The position numbers and the translations under genes are program-made. The notes beneath the pieces were generated by a model. That model was not told the origin of the DNA and searched no databases. It worked only from the letters and a program-made list of their open reading frames with translations. A DNA stretch of 64,000 bases from Pseudoalteromonas phenolica (GTDB lineage: Bacteria > Pseudomonadota > Gammaproteobacteria > Enterobacterales > Alteromonadaceae). Positions within the stretch are counted from its first letter, which is position 1, and each line of letters starts with the position of its first letter. The DNA lies in assembly GCF_001444405.1 (NCBI RefSeq), contig NZ_CP013187.1, positions 744,001-808,000 of the forward strand. The letters are read 5' to 3'. Positions 16,186-26,014 of the stretch are shown here, piece after piece.

Positions 16186-17379
16186 ATGTCTATTCCAGTC
16201 ACAATTTTGCATGGTTTTCTTGGTTCAGGAAAAACCACACTTTTACGCAGTTTGTTATCCCAGTCATATAAATCACAGCAAGTACCGGGTGTGATTGTTA
16301 ATGATATGAGTGAGCTAGACGTTGATGGTGTACTTATCATGAACACTGAAATCGTCAGTAATGAGAGTGGCAACTTTGTAACCATTAGTGGCCATAGTGT
16401 CAGTAGTAGCAAAGGGCTTAAAGAGCTAAAAGTGGCTTTAAAAACACTTAAGAATGAGGCTAGGCCACCATGGATAATTATTGAAACATCGGGGAGTAGC
16501 CATCCTTTACCTTTGGTCGACTTTTTCAAAGATAATAAAGATTTTGCGCTTAAAGGCGTGATTACTTTGGTTGATGCGACTTGGTTAAAGGAGGACTACA
16601 ATTTTGGTAAAGACTTAATGCCGAGATGGCAAGACAATATGAATGCGCAGAGGCGAGGGATCGAAAACATTCTGGCTGAACAAATTCTATTTTCTAATAA
16701 TGTATTTTTAACCAAAACAGATAAATTAACCGATAAAGCGGTTGCGGCCGTCGCTCAAGCAATTCACCCCATCAATCCTTATGCTGCCATTTCTAGTGCT
16801 CAGTGGGGCAAAGTCGATTTAAATTATATCCAAGGTTTTGAAGATTATAATTTCCATTTAGTGTCTCAACTTACAAATGAATTACGTGCTACGGTGAATA
16901 CGCCACTCACACTCTCAGGCAAAAAGAATCAAAAGCTGATTGCAAAAGTCTTACGTGATGATAGGCCTTTTCATCCTATGCGCTTGTGGGAAACTTGCCA
17001 TAATCATATGACTCATGGGGTATTTAGAAGTAAGGGGTTCTTTTGGTTGCCGACTCGCGATGATGTGTCATTACTGTGGAGCCAAAGCAATGGCAGTGTA
17101 GGGTTAGAAATCGTTGGCTTTTGGCGTGCGCCCATACTCAATGACGATACTCAAAACTTTACGCAAGAACACTATGATATTCTAAAAAATAAGGTAGATA
17201 AGATTGAGAGTCGGTTTGGAGATAGGCGCTGTCGTTTAACTGTGATTGGACAAAAAGAAGAAGCGGCGGATTTTATTAAGGCACTCAAAAATTGTTTTTT
17301 AACCGATGAAGAGTTGAATTTTTGGCGAAACGGCGGCACCTTCGAAGATCCTTGGCCACAAAAAGTAGCACAGGTATAA
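16186..17379 (+). CDS. COG0523/CobW-family GTPase lacking CxCC
   Basis: A 397-residue G3E GTPase of the metallochaperone family that includes CobW, YeiR and ZNG1. Walker A is HGFLGSGKTTLL (residues 9-20), a switch-like IIIETSGSSHPLP follows near residue 97, the guanine motif is FLTKTDKL, and the CobW C-terminal domain is clear (RPFHPMRLWE, GVFRSKGFFWLPTRDD). The metal-binding CxCC motif, expected about 20-30 residues after the IVND block, is absent; the aligned stretch reads SGNFVTISGHSV and the protein has only three scattered Cys. The Zur-like site upstream suggests zinc-responsive expression. AAGGTG precedes the ATG. Confidence 0.85.
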   Translation: MSIPVTILHGFLGSGKTTLLRSLLSQSYKSQQVPGVIVNDMSELDVDGVLIMNTEIVSNESGNFVTISGHSVSSSKGLKELKVALKTLKNEARPPWIIIETSGSSHPLPLVDFFKDNKDFALKGVITLVDATWLKEDYNFGKDLMPRWQDNMNAQRRGIENILAEQILFSNNVFLTKTDKLTDKAVAAVAQAIHPINPYAAISSAQWGKVDLNYIQGFEDYNFHLVSQLTNELRATVNTPLTLSGKKNQKLIAKVLRDDRPFHPMRLWETCHNHMTHGVFRSKGFFWLPTRDDVSLLWSQSNGSVGLEIVGFWRAPILNDDTQNFTQEHYDILKNKVDKIESRFGDRRCRLTVIGQKEEAADFIKALKNCFLTDEELNFWRNGGTFEDPWPQKVAQV

Positions 17380-17414
17380 AGGACTTTCAGTGTATTAAAT
17401 TCATTTAAAGATTT

Positions 17415-17438
17415 AGCCCCTTATTATAACAAGGGGCT
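17415..17438. terminator. Bidirectional terminator
   Basis: 8-bp stem AGCCCCTT / AAGGGGCT with an 8-base loop between the convergent COG0523 and paeA-like genes. Confidence 0.7.
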
Positions 17439-17459
17439 AGTCGCTGATTTTTTTACTGT

Positions 17460-18776
17460 TTAGCTGCTAATTTCATCAACCGTATTTTGAGCAGTTTTAT
17501 CTAAAATACGCGTAATGAGTAATTGTTCAACTCGAACCCCTTCAACATCTATAGCTTCAAACTTAAAACCATCGTGAATAAAACTATCGGTGCGTTTTGG
17601 AATGCGTTTCATTACATAAATCAAAAATCCAGCGATGGTTTCGTACTGATCCATATCTGGAAAATAATTGATATTTAGTTGTTTGATCACATCAATTACA
17701 GGCGTATTACCTGCAACCAACCAAGAATCAGCGTCTCTTTGAATAATTTGCTCTTCATAGTTATAACTGACTAAGTCGCCCATAAAGCTGCTGATTAAGT
17801 CTTTTATAGTGACGAGTCCAACCACTAACGCATACTCATTGACCACCACAGCAAACGTTTGATTTGCAGATTTAAATGCATTCAAAGCCTCTGACAACGT
17901 GAGTGTATCAGGCAAATAAAGTATGTCTTTTTTTATGATTTCTTCGCTTAATTGTACATTCTCACCATTGAGTAGCTGACGCAAAATATCTTTTGATTCA
18001 ACATAGCCTTTGAGCTTATCTAAGCTACCATCGCAAATTAAAAACTGGTTATGTGGTTGAGCCTGAATAGCGGCACTGATCACTGTGCTATCGTCACTTA
18101 AATCAAAGCTAATGATTGTTTCTCGGGTTGTCATCACACTTGGCAGAGTGAGGCTGTCTAGCTCAAACACGCTGCCAATTAGATGGTATTCCTGCTGTTG
18201 CAAAGTACCATCTTGTGCGCCTGCTTCCATGACCGCAACGATGTCCTCGGTGGTAACGATTTCTTCTCGCTCCGTGGGGAACTTAAAAATACGCAAAACT
18301 AGGTTACTTAAACCATTGAACATGAGTACAAATGGCGTCAGGCCGAGTGTCACCATATTCATTAAATTCACCACACGAATGGCAACCGCTTCGGGCATGG
18401 TCATGGCAATGCGTTTTGGTAATAAATCGGCGAATAGGATGAACAGTGACGTAATGATAAAAAACGACAGCAAAAAGCTTATCTGCTCAAGCGAAGGCCC
18501 AGAATAAAACACTGTCACTAACTCTGACGTGTAGGGAGCCAGTGCTTGCTCACCAATAATACCGCCCAAAATAGCAATGGCATTCAGCGCGATTTGGATC
18601 ATCGCAAAAAATCGCCCTGGCTGTTCTTGCAAAGCCAATACGGTTTCGGCGTTTTTGCTTCCTTCGTCGACCATGACGCGTAATTTTATTTTACGCGCAG
18701 CAGCAATTGATATCTCAGACATAGCAAATAAAGCACCAAAGAAAATTAAGATGCTGATAGCGAGTAGGTCGCTCAT
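17460..18776 (-). CDS. paeA: CNNM/CBS-domain transporter, PaeA (YtfL)-like
   Basis: A 438-residue inner-membrane protein with, in order, a DUF21/CNNM domain of about four helices (residues 1-190), two CBS domains (about 205-330) and a CorC_HlyC domain (about 345-430). The opening AMSEISIAAARKIKLRVM and MIQIALNAIAILGGIIGEQA match E. coli YtfL, renamed PaeA for its role in cadaverine and putrescine export under stress. Older databases call the family hemolysin-like; that name has no support here. It is a single gene converging on the COG0523 gene. Confidence 0.85.
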   Translation of the reverse strand: MSDLLAISILIFFGALFAMSEISIAAARKIKLRVMVDEGSKNAETVLALQEQPGRFFAMIQIALNAIAILGGIIGEQALAPYTSELVTVFYSGPSLEQISFLLSFFIITSLFILFADLLPKRIAMTMPEAVAIRVVNLMNMVTLGLTPFVLMFNGLSNLVLRIFKFPTEREEIVTTEDIVAVMEAGAQDGTLQQQEYHLIGSVFELDSLTLPSVMTTRETIISFDLSDDSTVISAAIQAQPHNQFLICDGSLDKLKGYVESKDILRQLLNGENVQLSEEIIKKDILYLPDTLTLSEALNAFKSANQTFAVVVNEYALVVGLVTIKDLISSFMGDLVSYNYEEQIIQRDADSWLVAGNTPVIDVIKQLNINYFPDMDQYETIAGFLIYVMKRIPKRTDSFIHDGFKFEAIDVEGVRVEQLLITRILDKTAQNTVDEISS

Positions 18777-19046
18777 TGAGTTCCTAAAAAGTAATTACCC
18801 GTGTTTAATTTATCTCAGCGGGTTTAAACAAAAAGTGAGCAATTATTATGGATAAATATGGTCTGTGCAATAATTATTTTAAATTATTTAAAAGGTATAT
18901 AAATCAGTGTTTTGTGTTTGTTTTTACTGGTTTCTTAGACACTTTTAAAACTTTTTCTAGCCCGTACTATTTTGTAGTTAGTAAATAAAAAGTGGGATAG
19001 CATAGCGACGATAATCTACACTCATATTTTTAGGAACTTTACACTG

Positions 19047-19535
19047 TTGAATATAGCATTTGCCGAGTTACTCTCGATTGATCCATTTACTTGGACTGAA
19101 TTAGGTACCGCCATTTTATGTGGTTTTATTGTCGGTTTAGAGCGGCAATTGCGAGGTAAGCCCGTTGGTATTCGTACCTCATCTTTAATCGTGCTCGGCA
19201 CCTACTTGTTTATTGCTGCGTCGAATTCATTGAATAATGATGTAACCGATACATCGCGGATAATAGGGCAAGTAGTAACGGGCGTGGGCTTTTTAGGTGC
19301 CGGTGTAATGCTTGCCAAAGATGGCATTGTGGTCGGTGTGACATCGGCTGCAACGATTTGGGTACTTGCAGGAATTGGTGTTGCAATAAGTGTGGCGGGA
19401 GAACTCGCTGCAATTAAGCTTTCGATATTGGTCGTTGGTATTTTATATGGTGTTGATGTGCTTGAAGATTACTCGGCATCGTTGACACGAGGCGTACACA
19501 GTAGATTTAATAATTGGAAGAACAAGCAGCGCTGA
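19047..19535 (+). CDS. MgtC/SapB-family membrane protein
   Basis: A 162-residue inner-membrane protein. The start is TTG, with AGGA upstream; no ATG fits. The hallmark GFIVGLERQLRGKPVGIRT is followed by helices containing GTYLFIAAS, IGQVVTGVGFLGAGVML and VTSAATIWVLAGIGVAISV, the conserved MgtC core. It lacks the soluble C-terminal domain of Salmonella MgtC, as most family members do. Family members modulate ATP synthase or phosphate/magnesium homeostasis in some bacteria; no magnesium genes lie nearby. Confidence 0.85.
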   Translation: MNIAFAELLSIDPFTWTELGTAILCGFIVGLERQLRGKPVGIRTSSLIVLGTYLFIAASNSLNNDVTDTSRIIGQVVTGVGFLGAGVMLAKDGIVVGVTSAATIWVLAGIGVAISVAGELAAIKLSILVVGILYGVDVLEDYSASLTRGVHSRFNNWKNKQR

Positions 19536-19579
19536 TCACAATCAAACTCTCTTAATTTGTAACAACATAATTCAAAGCC

Positions 19580-19625
19580 AATTTTCATCGTGACAGCTGA
19601 ATAAATAAACGTCATGATGAAAATT
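19580..19625. repeat. 15-bp imperfect inverted repeat
   Basis: AATTTTCATCGTGAC and GTCATGATGAAAATT are inverted copies with one mismatch, 16 bases apart, between mgtC-like and MFS genes. There is no T-run, so it may be an operator or RNA hairpin rather than a terminator. Its right arm contains the upstream in-frame ATG pair of the MFS gene, which favours the later start at 19701. Confidence 0.6.
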
Positions 19626-19700
19626 CAGGGCACCCCAACACCCACTTCCATTTTTATTAATTTCAGCGTCAAGCTAACTATTATTTGCGAACAATCAGTT

Positions 19701-20990
19701 ATGAGTAGTGAACTATCATTCTCACGGGTGAAGGATTTCCCTTTGCTGATGTGGATATTACTTTTTGGCTCCTTTATTACTCGGGGGAGCTTCTTTATGG
19801 TATGGCCGTTTTTGGCGGTTATTCTGTACGATAAATTTGCCTTAAGTGCGACTGAGGTCGGGCTGATCCTATCGACTGCAGCCGTAGTGGCGGTATTTGT
19901 CAGCTTTATTGGGAGTACGCTTTCTGACAAGCTGGGTCGACAAACGGTAATGTATGCTACGGGTGTACTTTATATCGTGTCTTTTTCTTTATTGGCTGAG
20001 GCTGATACCGTCACTATGTTTGCCATTGTGATCACGCTTTGCTCTATTGCTACGGCGCTTTGGCGACCGCTGGCTTCTGCGCTCATTGGTGACATTATTG
20101 ATGATAGTAAAACTCGCGAACTGGCGATGCAGAGCATGTATTTTATCGTGAACGTGGGCTGTGCGGTTGGTCCAATTGCCGGTGTTTGGTTGGGTTTAAC
20201 TGGTCAGCAGTCGAGCTTTTATATCACAACTGTGGCCTTTGCATTTTTACTAGGGCTGCTAGTGTGGGGTTTTTCTGATCATAAAAAGTCACAGCACAAT
20301 ACAGAGAGCCAAAGTACGACCTCGGCAGAGTTAGAGAACAATGAGTCAGTAAAAGAAAGTATTGGTATGAAGCAAACCTTGGCTATTTTAGCCAAAGATC
20401 GCTTATTACAGTGTTTGATCTTAGCCAATGTCATCTGTTTGTTTATTTACGGGCAAATGGATAGCTCATTGGTGCAATACTTGACTCGCGAGAATGTACC
20501 TAAATTACTTGAGCTGGTGTCATCATTGATATTTACCAATGCCATGGTGATCATTACCTGCCAGTTTTTGTTATTGCGCATTATGGCTAAGGTTGAATTA
20601 GTGCATCGTATTCAAATTGGCTTGGTTCTGTTGATGTGCTCGCAGGCCTTTATGGCAGTCAATGCACCGAGTTTCTTCTGGGGCTGGATTGGTGCTGTTG
20701 TGGTGCTGAGTTTAGCTGAAGCGATTTTATTCCCGACCATGAACGTACATATAGACCGTATTGCGCCTGATAATCTAAGAGGTGCTTATTTTGGCGCATC
20801 GGCGTTTTACGATTTTGGCTTTGCGTTTGCGCCCCTTGGCGGTGGTATTATCTTAGACTTGTTTGGCGGATTTTGGCTATTTGTAGCGTGTTCAGCTATG
20901 TGTGTTTTGGTGATGGGCTTGTACTATGTATTAGAAAAACTTCCTCGACCAGACTTTACTGAGCCTACGAAAAGCGAAGTGCATTCTTAA
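19701..20990 (+). CDS. MFS transporter, DHA1-like
   Basis: A roughly 429-residue major-facilitator protein with 12 hydrophobic segments and a charged central loop (about residues 195-235). The MFS loop motif is seen as GSTLSDKLGRQTVMYATG (family G-x-x-x-D-R/K-x-G-R-K/R). The ATG at 19701 is chosen because an earlier in-frame ATG at 19614 falls in an inverted repeat and adds a non-membrane leader; neither start has a clear ribosome binding site. Such proteins export drugs or small molecules; the substrate cannot be told. Confidence 0.82.
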   Translation: MSSELSFSRVKDFPLLMWILLFGSFITRGSFFMVWPFLAVILYDKFALSATEVGLILSTAAVVAVFVSFIGSTLSDKLGRQTVMYATGVLYIVSFSLLAEADTVTMFAIVITLCSIATALWRPLASALIGDIIDDSKTRELAMQSMYFIVNVGCAVGPIAGVWLGLTGQQSSFYITTVAFAFLLGLLVWGFSDHKKSQHNTESQSTTSAELENNESVKESIGMKQTLAILAKDRLLQCLILANVICLFIYGQMDSSLVQYLTRENVPKLLELVSSLIFTNAMVIITCQFLLLRIMAKVELVHRIQIGLVLLMCSQAFMAVNAPSFFWGWIGAVVVLSLAEAILFPTMNVHIDRIAPDNLRGAYFGASAFYDFGFAFAPLGGGIILDLFGGFWLFVACSAMCVLVMGLYYVLEKLPRPDFTEPTKSEVHS

Positions 20991-20997
20991 CCTTTAT

Positions 20998-21030
20998 ACG
21001 CACAATGTGCAGTTGCTCATTGTGCGTTTT
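20998..21030. terminator. Terminator between MFS and BASS genes
   Basis: Perfect 10-bp stem ACGCACAATG / CATTGTGCGT followed by TTTT, between convergent genes ending at 20990 and 21038. Confidence 0.8.
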
Positions 21031-21037
21031 CAATAAA

Positions 21038-21895
21038 TTAGGCAGTCTCTTTGGCAACAAGGTACGTAAACAAACCTGCAGAGATAAACATAAATAAGCT
21101 ATAAATACTGGGTGCAATCGACATTGTCGTGCTTTCTAAAATGGTACTTGTGATCAGCAATGTGAGGGTGCCGTTTTGCAGCCCCACTTCAAGGGTAATG
21201 GTGCGAGACTGGGCATCGTTATGTAACAGTTTTTTGCCAACTAAGTAACCTAACGACATAGTCACGATATTGAGTAAAACAGCCGCAGGTCCTGCAAGAA
21301 GAATAAACTCAATAAGTTGATCTTCTAACTTAATGCAAATGCTTAAAATCACCAGAGTCAGTATGGCCACAGAAAACCAACTTACGTAATTTTGCACACG
21401 ATTGGCAAAAGTAGGGTATTGAGCGCGTAAACCCATACCTATTAAGACTGGGAATACGGTCACAGCCAGAAGTTTAAACCAAGTGCTTACAATGGGTAAT
21501 TGAAAGTTTTGAACTTGCTCACCATAAAATGCAATTGCCCAAGTAGCCAAAAACGGGATAGTAAATGGGGCGATAAAACCAATGACCGCGGTGAGTGAAA
21601 CGGATAAACCAACATCGCCTTTAGCTAGGTAACTGTATAAGTTTGATGTTGTCCCGCCAGGGCATAGAGATAAAATAAACAAGCCAATCGCTAATTCGCC
21701 CGATAAGCCGGTTAAAGCAATAATGGCAATCGCGACCAATGGTAGTAATAGCATTTGGCAGCCTGCGCCAATTAAAAAACTCTTAGGCTGCTTTAAAACC
21801 CGAGTAAAGTCATCACGGGTCAAACTCATTCCTACACCAATCATGATTAAGATCAGCGCGACGGGTAAGCCAATACTGGTTAAAAATGTAGGCAT
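21038..21895 (-). CDS. Bile acid:sodium symporter (BASS) family protein
   Basis: A 285-residue inner-membrane protein with about nine or ten hydrophobic segments. The FILSLCPGGTTSNLYSYLAKG block, with the GGTTSN motif near residue 83, marks the BASS/SBF fold that couples sodium to uptake of organic anions. VGLQNGTLTLLI late in the chain is the second conserved crossover motif. GGAG lies 5 bases before the ATG. In bacteria without bile acids the substrates are usually pantothenate, keto acids or similar; it is not predicted here. Confidence 0.87.
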   Translation of the reverse strand: MPTFLTSIGLPVALILIMIGVGMSLTRDDFTRVLKQPKSFLIGAGCQMLLLPLVAIAIIALTGLSGELAIGLFILSLCPGGTTSNLYSYLAKGDVGLSVSLTAVIGFIAPFTIPFLATWAIAFYGEQVQNFQLPIVSTWFKLLAVTVFPVLIGMGLRAQYPTFANRVQNYVSWFSVAILTLVILSICIKLEDQLIEFILLAGPAAVLLNIVTMSLGYLVGKKLLHNDAQSRTITLEVGLQNGTLTLLITSTILESTTMSIAPSIYSLFMFISAGLFTYLVAKETA

Positions 21896-21937
21896 AGTTA
21901 CTCCATATTTTATTATTATTTTCGCCCAATAATTGAG

Positions 21938-24900
21938 TTAGCAACCGAGCTCGTCCCTTAACCCATTAAGTGAAAGTTGCGCTTGTTCAAAATCAAAGTT
22001 TTCTATGTGTTCTTCAATAGGTCTTAGTTTCTGAGCTTCAATCATATTTAGTGCGTAGATAGACATCAAATGACTTTTTGAACTGGCATCATAAGCCGCC
22101 AAAGTTACATTTAATGTATTAAATTGCTCGGCTAGCAGTGTTTTGTCTAAATCGACCAATTCAATATTTTGTGTGCCCGTTTCCTTGTGGTCGTCACTCA
22201 TTTGAACAGATAATGCTTCGTTGAGTTTTCTGAGATACGATGTTAAATCGTCTATTTGCTCGCTTTCTACGGTTTTTTGATTTGCGAGTGCTTGTTCAAT
22301 ATCAAGGGCACTATGCTCTAAAAAATAAGCGCCAAGGTTAGAGGCTGAACCTTTTAAAGAATGCGCCAGCCGATGAGCGCATTCATAATCACCTAAGACC
22401 AAGGCTTGGCTTAGATTAATCGTTTCTTCTATCTGTTTATGAACAAACTTCTTTAAGATTCGCCAATAAGCTTCTTCATTTCCTCCGAGTCGTTCAATAC
22501 CTTGCTGATGATCAAGCCCTTCAAAGTGAAAAGTATCATTCTGATTGGCTGCCAAGTCTTCAGGATGAGGCTGAGCCGTCGATTCAACAAGAATAGGGGA
22601 ATGATTAAGTTGCTCTTGAATAGTTGTGATCATTTTTTGGAAGTTAATCGGTTTTGCAATATGCGCATTCATCCCAGCCTCAGTGCATTTTTCCACATCT
22701 TCTTGCATCGCGTTGGCAGTCATTGCAATGATAGGTAGAGCATCATATTTCGATTGCTTACGAATCTCTCTGGCAGCGGTCAATCCGTCCATAACAGGCA
22801 TTTGCATGTCCATTAAGATTAAATCGAAAGCACAATTTGATAATAAATCTAAAGCAGCCTGACCATGTTCAGCTATGGTAACCTGAAGATTAGCTTGTTG
22901 AAGCATCTCGGATGCAACTTCTTGATTAGTTTCATTGTCTTCGACTAACAGGATGTGCTCTTGGTTTAACTGAATGACCTCATCTCGCGTTATTGAATTT
23001 TTCTTGAGGTTTGGTTGTTGCAGGTTGAAGCATTCTGATAAGACGTTATTAACTTGAGAAGCATCAACAGGTTTTAGCATTAAAGCATCCACTTTTTGAT
23101 GTAATGATTGTGCTAAGTGAACTTCACTGCCGTGTGCAGTGACCAAAATGCATTTGGGCGGATTGTCAGTAAATTTTGACCGTATTTTTTCGATCGTTTC
23201 AATGCCATCCAATTTTGGCATTTTCCAATCAATAAATAAGATGTCGATTGATTTCTTTTCGAGTAGGTCAATGGCCTCTAGGCCACTCGCTACATTTTGA
23301 ACTTCAAACTGCATCGCAGATAAAATACTTGTTAATATTTCTCTGGCACTTTCGTTATCATCAACAACTAAGACACGCTTTCCTTTCAATACACTTGCAG
23401 GACAGGTTATCGTTGTTTCAGTATTATCTTGTAATTTACATAGAATATTAAAACTAAATGCAGAGCCCTTATTTGGCGTGCTTGTCACACTTATTTCACC
23501 TTGCATGAGTTCAACTAGGCGTTTCGATATACTTAACCCTAAACCTGTGCCTCCGTATTTTCGTGTAATTGAGCCATCTGCCTGAGAGAATGCCTGAAAA
23601 AGCCTTTTTTGCTGGTTTGGCGTCATGCCGATACCACTATCTTGAACTGTGAATGAGAGAGTAACTCCCTGCTTGTGCGGCGCTGCTGTGACAATAATTT
23701 TAATTTCTCCTTGCTGCGTAAATTTAATGGCATTACCAACAAGGTTAATTAAGATTTGTCCTAAACGAAGTGGATCACCAATCAAGTTCAATGGAATATC
23801 AGGAGCAACATCAAGTAACAGTTCAAGGTCTTTTTCTTGCACTTTAATAATGTTGATATTCACAACATTATCTAAAACCTCTTGAAGTGAAAAAGGAGCT
23901 TCTTCTAGTGCCAATTTACCCGATTCAATTTTTGAAAAATCCAGAACATCGTTAATGATCCCGAGTAAATTTTTGGCTGCAAGATCAATTTTATTCACAT
24001 AATTATATTGTTGTTTGGTAAGATCAGTTTTTAAGGCAAGGTGGCTCATACCGATAATTGCATTCATTGGGGTACGAATTTCGTGACTCATGTTGGCTAA
24101 GAACTCGCCTTTTGCTGAGCTCATTTCATCGGCTTTAATTTTCGCTTCAATGAGCTCTTTTTCCATTTGTTTGCGCTCAGTGACATCAAGGAGCAGGCCA
24201 ACACCGCCATCCGTGACATTTTCCTCATTTGTGAAGTTTGCTTCATAGACTACAAAGCTTCTTGTATTTCCTTGCTCATCATCAATCATAATTTCAAAGT
24301 TATGATTGCTACCATTCGCGATTAAACGTTGATGCGATTCTTCAAAAATATGGGCAACATGAGGAGAGAAAATATCAGAGGGCATTGCAGACAATACATC
24401 AGCATCAAAAGTGCCAAAATAGCGATGGAATGAGCTGTTTACCCCTAAGAATAGCCCTTTTTTATCTTTGTAATACATGGGGTTGGGTATGGCGTCTAGA
24501 ATCTTCTTATTTAACTCCAATTGTTCACTTACGCGTTTTTCTGCTTTTGCTTGGAGCTCAATATTTTGCGTTAATTGTAAACTAATTGCCAAATCATGAA
24601 TGACTGATTTAACCCATTTGTAGTCGGAGTCATTAATACTTTCTAAGCAACCTAACTCAAGTAAGCCTATGCTTTGTTGCCCTACAGTAAGAGGAAAATA
24701 ATGCATCTCTTCTATTTCTAGGCGCTCACCATTTAAATCAATAGAATATTGATGTTCACCAAAGCGCAGTTTATAAGGTTTCTTTGTTTCTACTACATGA
24801 AAGTGAATACAGTCTTTATTAGTATATTTTTTGGGGGCTGAGGCGCAGTAGCCTGTACCTGCGACTCGATTGAGTATATTGTCGTTTTCTATGACATACA

Positions 24901-25933
24901 GTCCCATTAGAGGAATAGGCAAGCGTTTCTCAAGGAATTGTAACAGTTCTTCTCCTAGGGCTCGGGGGTCTTTTTTTCCTCTTAAAGCCATACCGAAGTC
25001 TTTCATTATGGTATTAAAATTAAGCTGTTCTGAAATGTTTTCAAGAAGAAAGTTCATTGACTTAGTGAATACAGATAGCTCGCCCCTAACAGACTCGTTA
25101 AGTTTAAAGTTAAGGTTTTTGTCTTTTACATTTTGCACAACTTGCCTTTGAATAGTTGCAACAGGCTTAATGTATAAACTCCATAGCAAATAGAAAGAAA
25201 TGATGATGTTACTGACAAGTAGTATGATCAGAATAGAGTTAGCAAAATGTACGACTTCGTATTCTTCTTTCAAACGTTTCACTTGGTTATTTAAACGACT
25301 TTCTACACTGTGATATGCCTGCTCTATTTCTGTCATGATGTTTGCTTTGGCTGCAAAATATTCATCACTAAATAAAATTTTTCGGGCAAGTTCGAAATTG
25401 GGTTCTCCTTGAACATTCCAGTTGCCAAACTGATCTTGTGTTAACCCTTTCATTGCATTGAAAGCCCGGCTTTCTAAGTTGACTAATGCATCTGATTTGG
25501 CCAGAGCATTGCGCAACTTTGCTAATTCGATTGGTTGTATTCCCGTTTGCTCTAATCTGTCGATAATGCTTGTGCCAGTTGAGTTAGTATCTATTTGAGG
25601 GAGGGGGACATTCGGTGCCGAAAGTTTATCCCAATAATCTAATGTATATTCTGAAGGTAAGGGCACCTTGCCTTGCCTAACCAATAAAACGTAATTAAAT
25701 AGTCCCAACCATCTTTCATTTCTTGTATTTGCGTAGCTACGAGCAAATTGTGAGAGCTTATCCGAGCTGGTTTTTAGCTCATTGGCTAAGGTATTCAACT
25801 TAAATAGCTGCTCTTTCAAAGCTGTGACTTTAGATAACTTGCTTTGGGAAGAGTAGGTTGTTAGCCCCATACCTAGACCAGATAACAGCATGACAGTAAA
25901 CGTAATGAAAAAGGTAGTTCGTAAGTTATGCAT
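21938..25933 (-). CDS. Hybrid sensor histidine kinase with GAF, PAS, two REC and Hpt
   Basis: A 1331-residue membrane sensor kinase. Order: TM1 (residues 8-25), periplasmic part to about 228, TM2 (about 232-252), HAMP, a GAF-like domain (about 310-465), PAS (about 480-585, with YYKDKKGLFLGVN), HisKA with phospho-acceptor His617 (MSHEIRTPMNAIIG), HATPase (GLGLSISKRLVELMQG), REC1 with Asp902 (FIDWKMPKLDG), REC2 with Asp1042 (LMDMQMPVMDG), and Hpt with His1191 (RLAHSLKGSASN). All relay residues are present, so a full His-Asp-His phosphorelay is expected. It is divergent, across 81 bases, from two response-regulator genes that are likely partners. Confidence 0.93.
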   Translation of the reverse strand: MHNLRTTFFITFTVMLLSGLGMGLTTYSSQSKLSKVTALKEQLFKLNTLANELKTSSDKLSQFARSYANTRNERWLGLFNYVLLVRQGKVPLPSEYTLDYWDKLSAPNVPLPQIDTNSTGTSIIDRLEQTGIQPIELAKLRNALAKSDALVNLESRAFNAMKGLTQDQFGNWNVQGEPNFELARKILFSDEYFAAKANIMTEIEQAYHSVESRLNNQVKRLKEEYEVVHFANSILIILLVSNIIISFYLLWSLYIKPVATIQRQVVQNVKDKNLNFKLNESVRGELSVFTKSMNFLLENISEQLNFNTIMKDFGMALRGKKDPRALGEELLQFLEKRLPIPLMGLYVIENDNILNRVAGTGYCASAPKKYTNKDCIHFHVVETKKPYKLRFGEHQYSIDLNGERLEIEEMHYFPLTVGQQSIGLLELGCLESINDSDYKWVKSVIHDLAISLQLTQNIELQAKAEKRVSEQLELNKKILDAIPNPMYYKDKKGLFLGVNSSFHRYFGTFDADVLSAMPSDIFSPHVAHIFEESHQRLIANGSNHNFEIMIDDEQGNTRSFVVYEANFTNEENVTDGGVGLLLDVTERKQMEKELIEAKIKADEMSSAKGEFLANMSHEIRTPMNAIIGMSHLALKTDLTKQQYNYVNKIDLAAKNLLGIINDVLDFSKIESGKLALEEAPFSLQEVLDNVVNINIIKVQEKDLELLLDVAPDIPLNLIGDPLRLGQILINLVGNAIKFTQQGEIKIIVTAAPHKQGVTLSFTVQDSGIGMTPNQQKRLFQAFSQADGSITRKYGGTGLGLSISKRLVELMQGEISVTSTPNKGSAFSFNILCKLQDNTETTITCPASVLKGKRVLVVDDNESAREILTSILSAMQFEVQNVASGLEAIDLLEKKSIDILFIDWKMPKLDGIETIEKIRSKFTDNPPKCILVTAHGSEVHLAQSLHQKVDALMLKPVDASQVNNVLSECFNLQQPNLKKNSITRDEVIQLNQEHILLVEDNETNQEVASEMLQQANLQVTIAEHGQAALDLLSNCAFDLILMDMQMPVMDGLTAAREIRKQSKYDALPIIAMTANAMQEDVEKCTEAGMNAHIAKPINFQKMITTIQEQLNHSPILVESTAQPHPEDLAANQNDTFHFEGLDHQQGIERLGGNEEAYWRILKKFVHKQIEETINLSQALVLGDYECAHRLAHSLKGSASNLGAYFLEHSALDIEQALANQKTVESEQIDDLTSYLRKLNEALSVQMSDDHKETGTQNIELVDLDKTLLAEQFNTLNVTLAAYDASSKSHLMSIYALNMIEAQKLRPIEEHIENFDFEQAQLSLNGLRDELGC

Positions 25934-26014
25934 TTTTTAGATAAATTTATTTGCTGTAGTTTAGAGGATAGACCTATATTTAGTTTTATGTTTAAAAAAT
26001 AAACAGTTTCATCT

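Noticed and set aside
17460..18776. Hemolysin annotation for the CBS-domain protein
   Set aside because: The family name is historical; sequence match is to PaeA/YtfL, a polyamine exporter.
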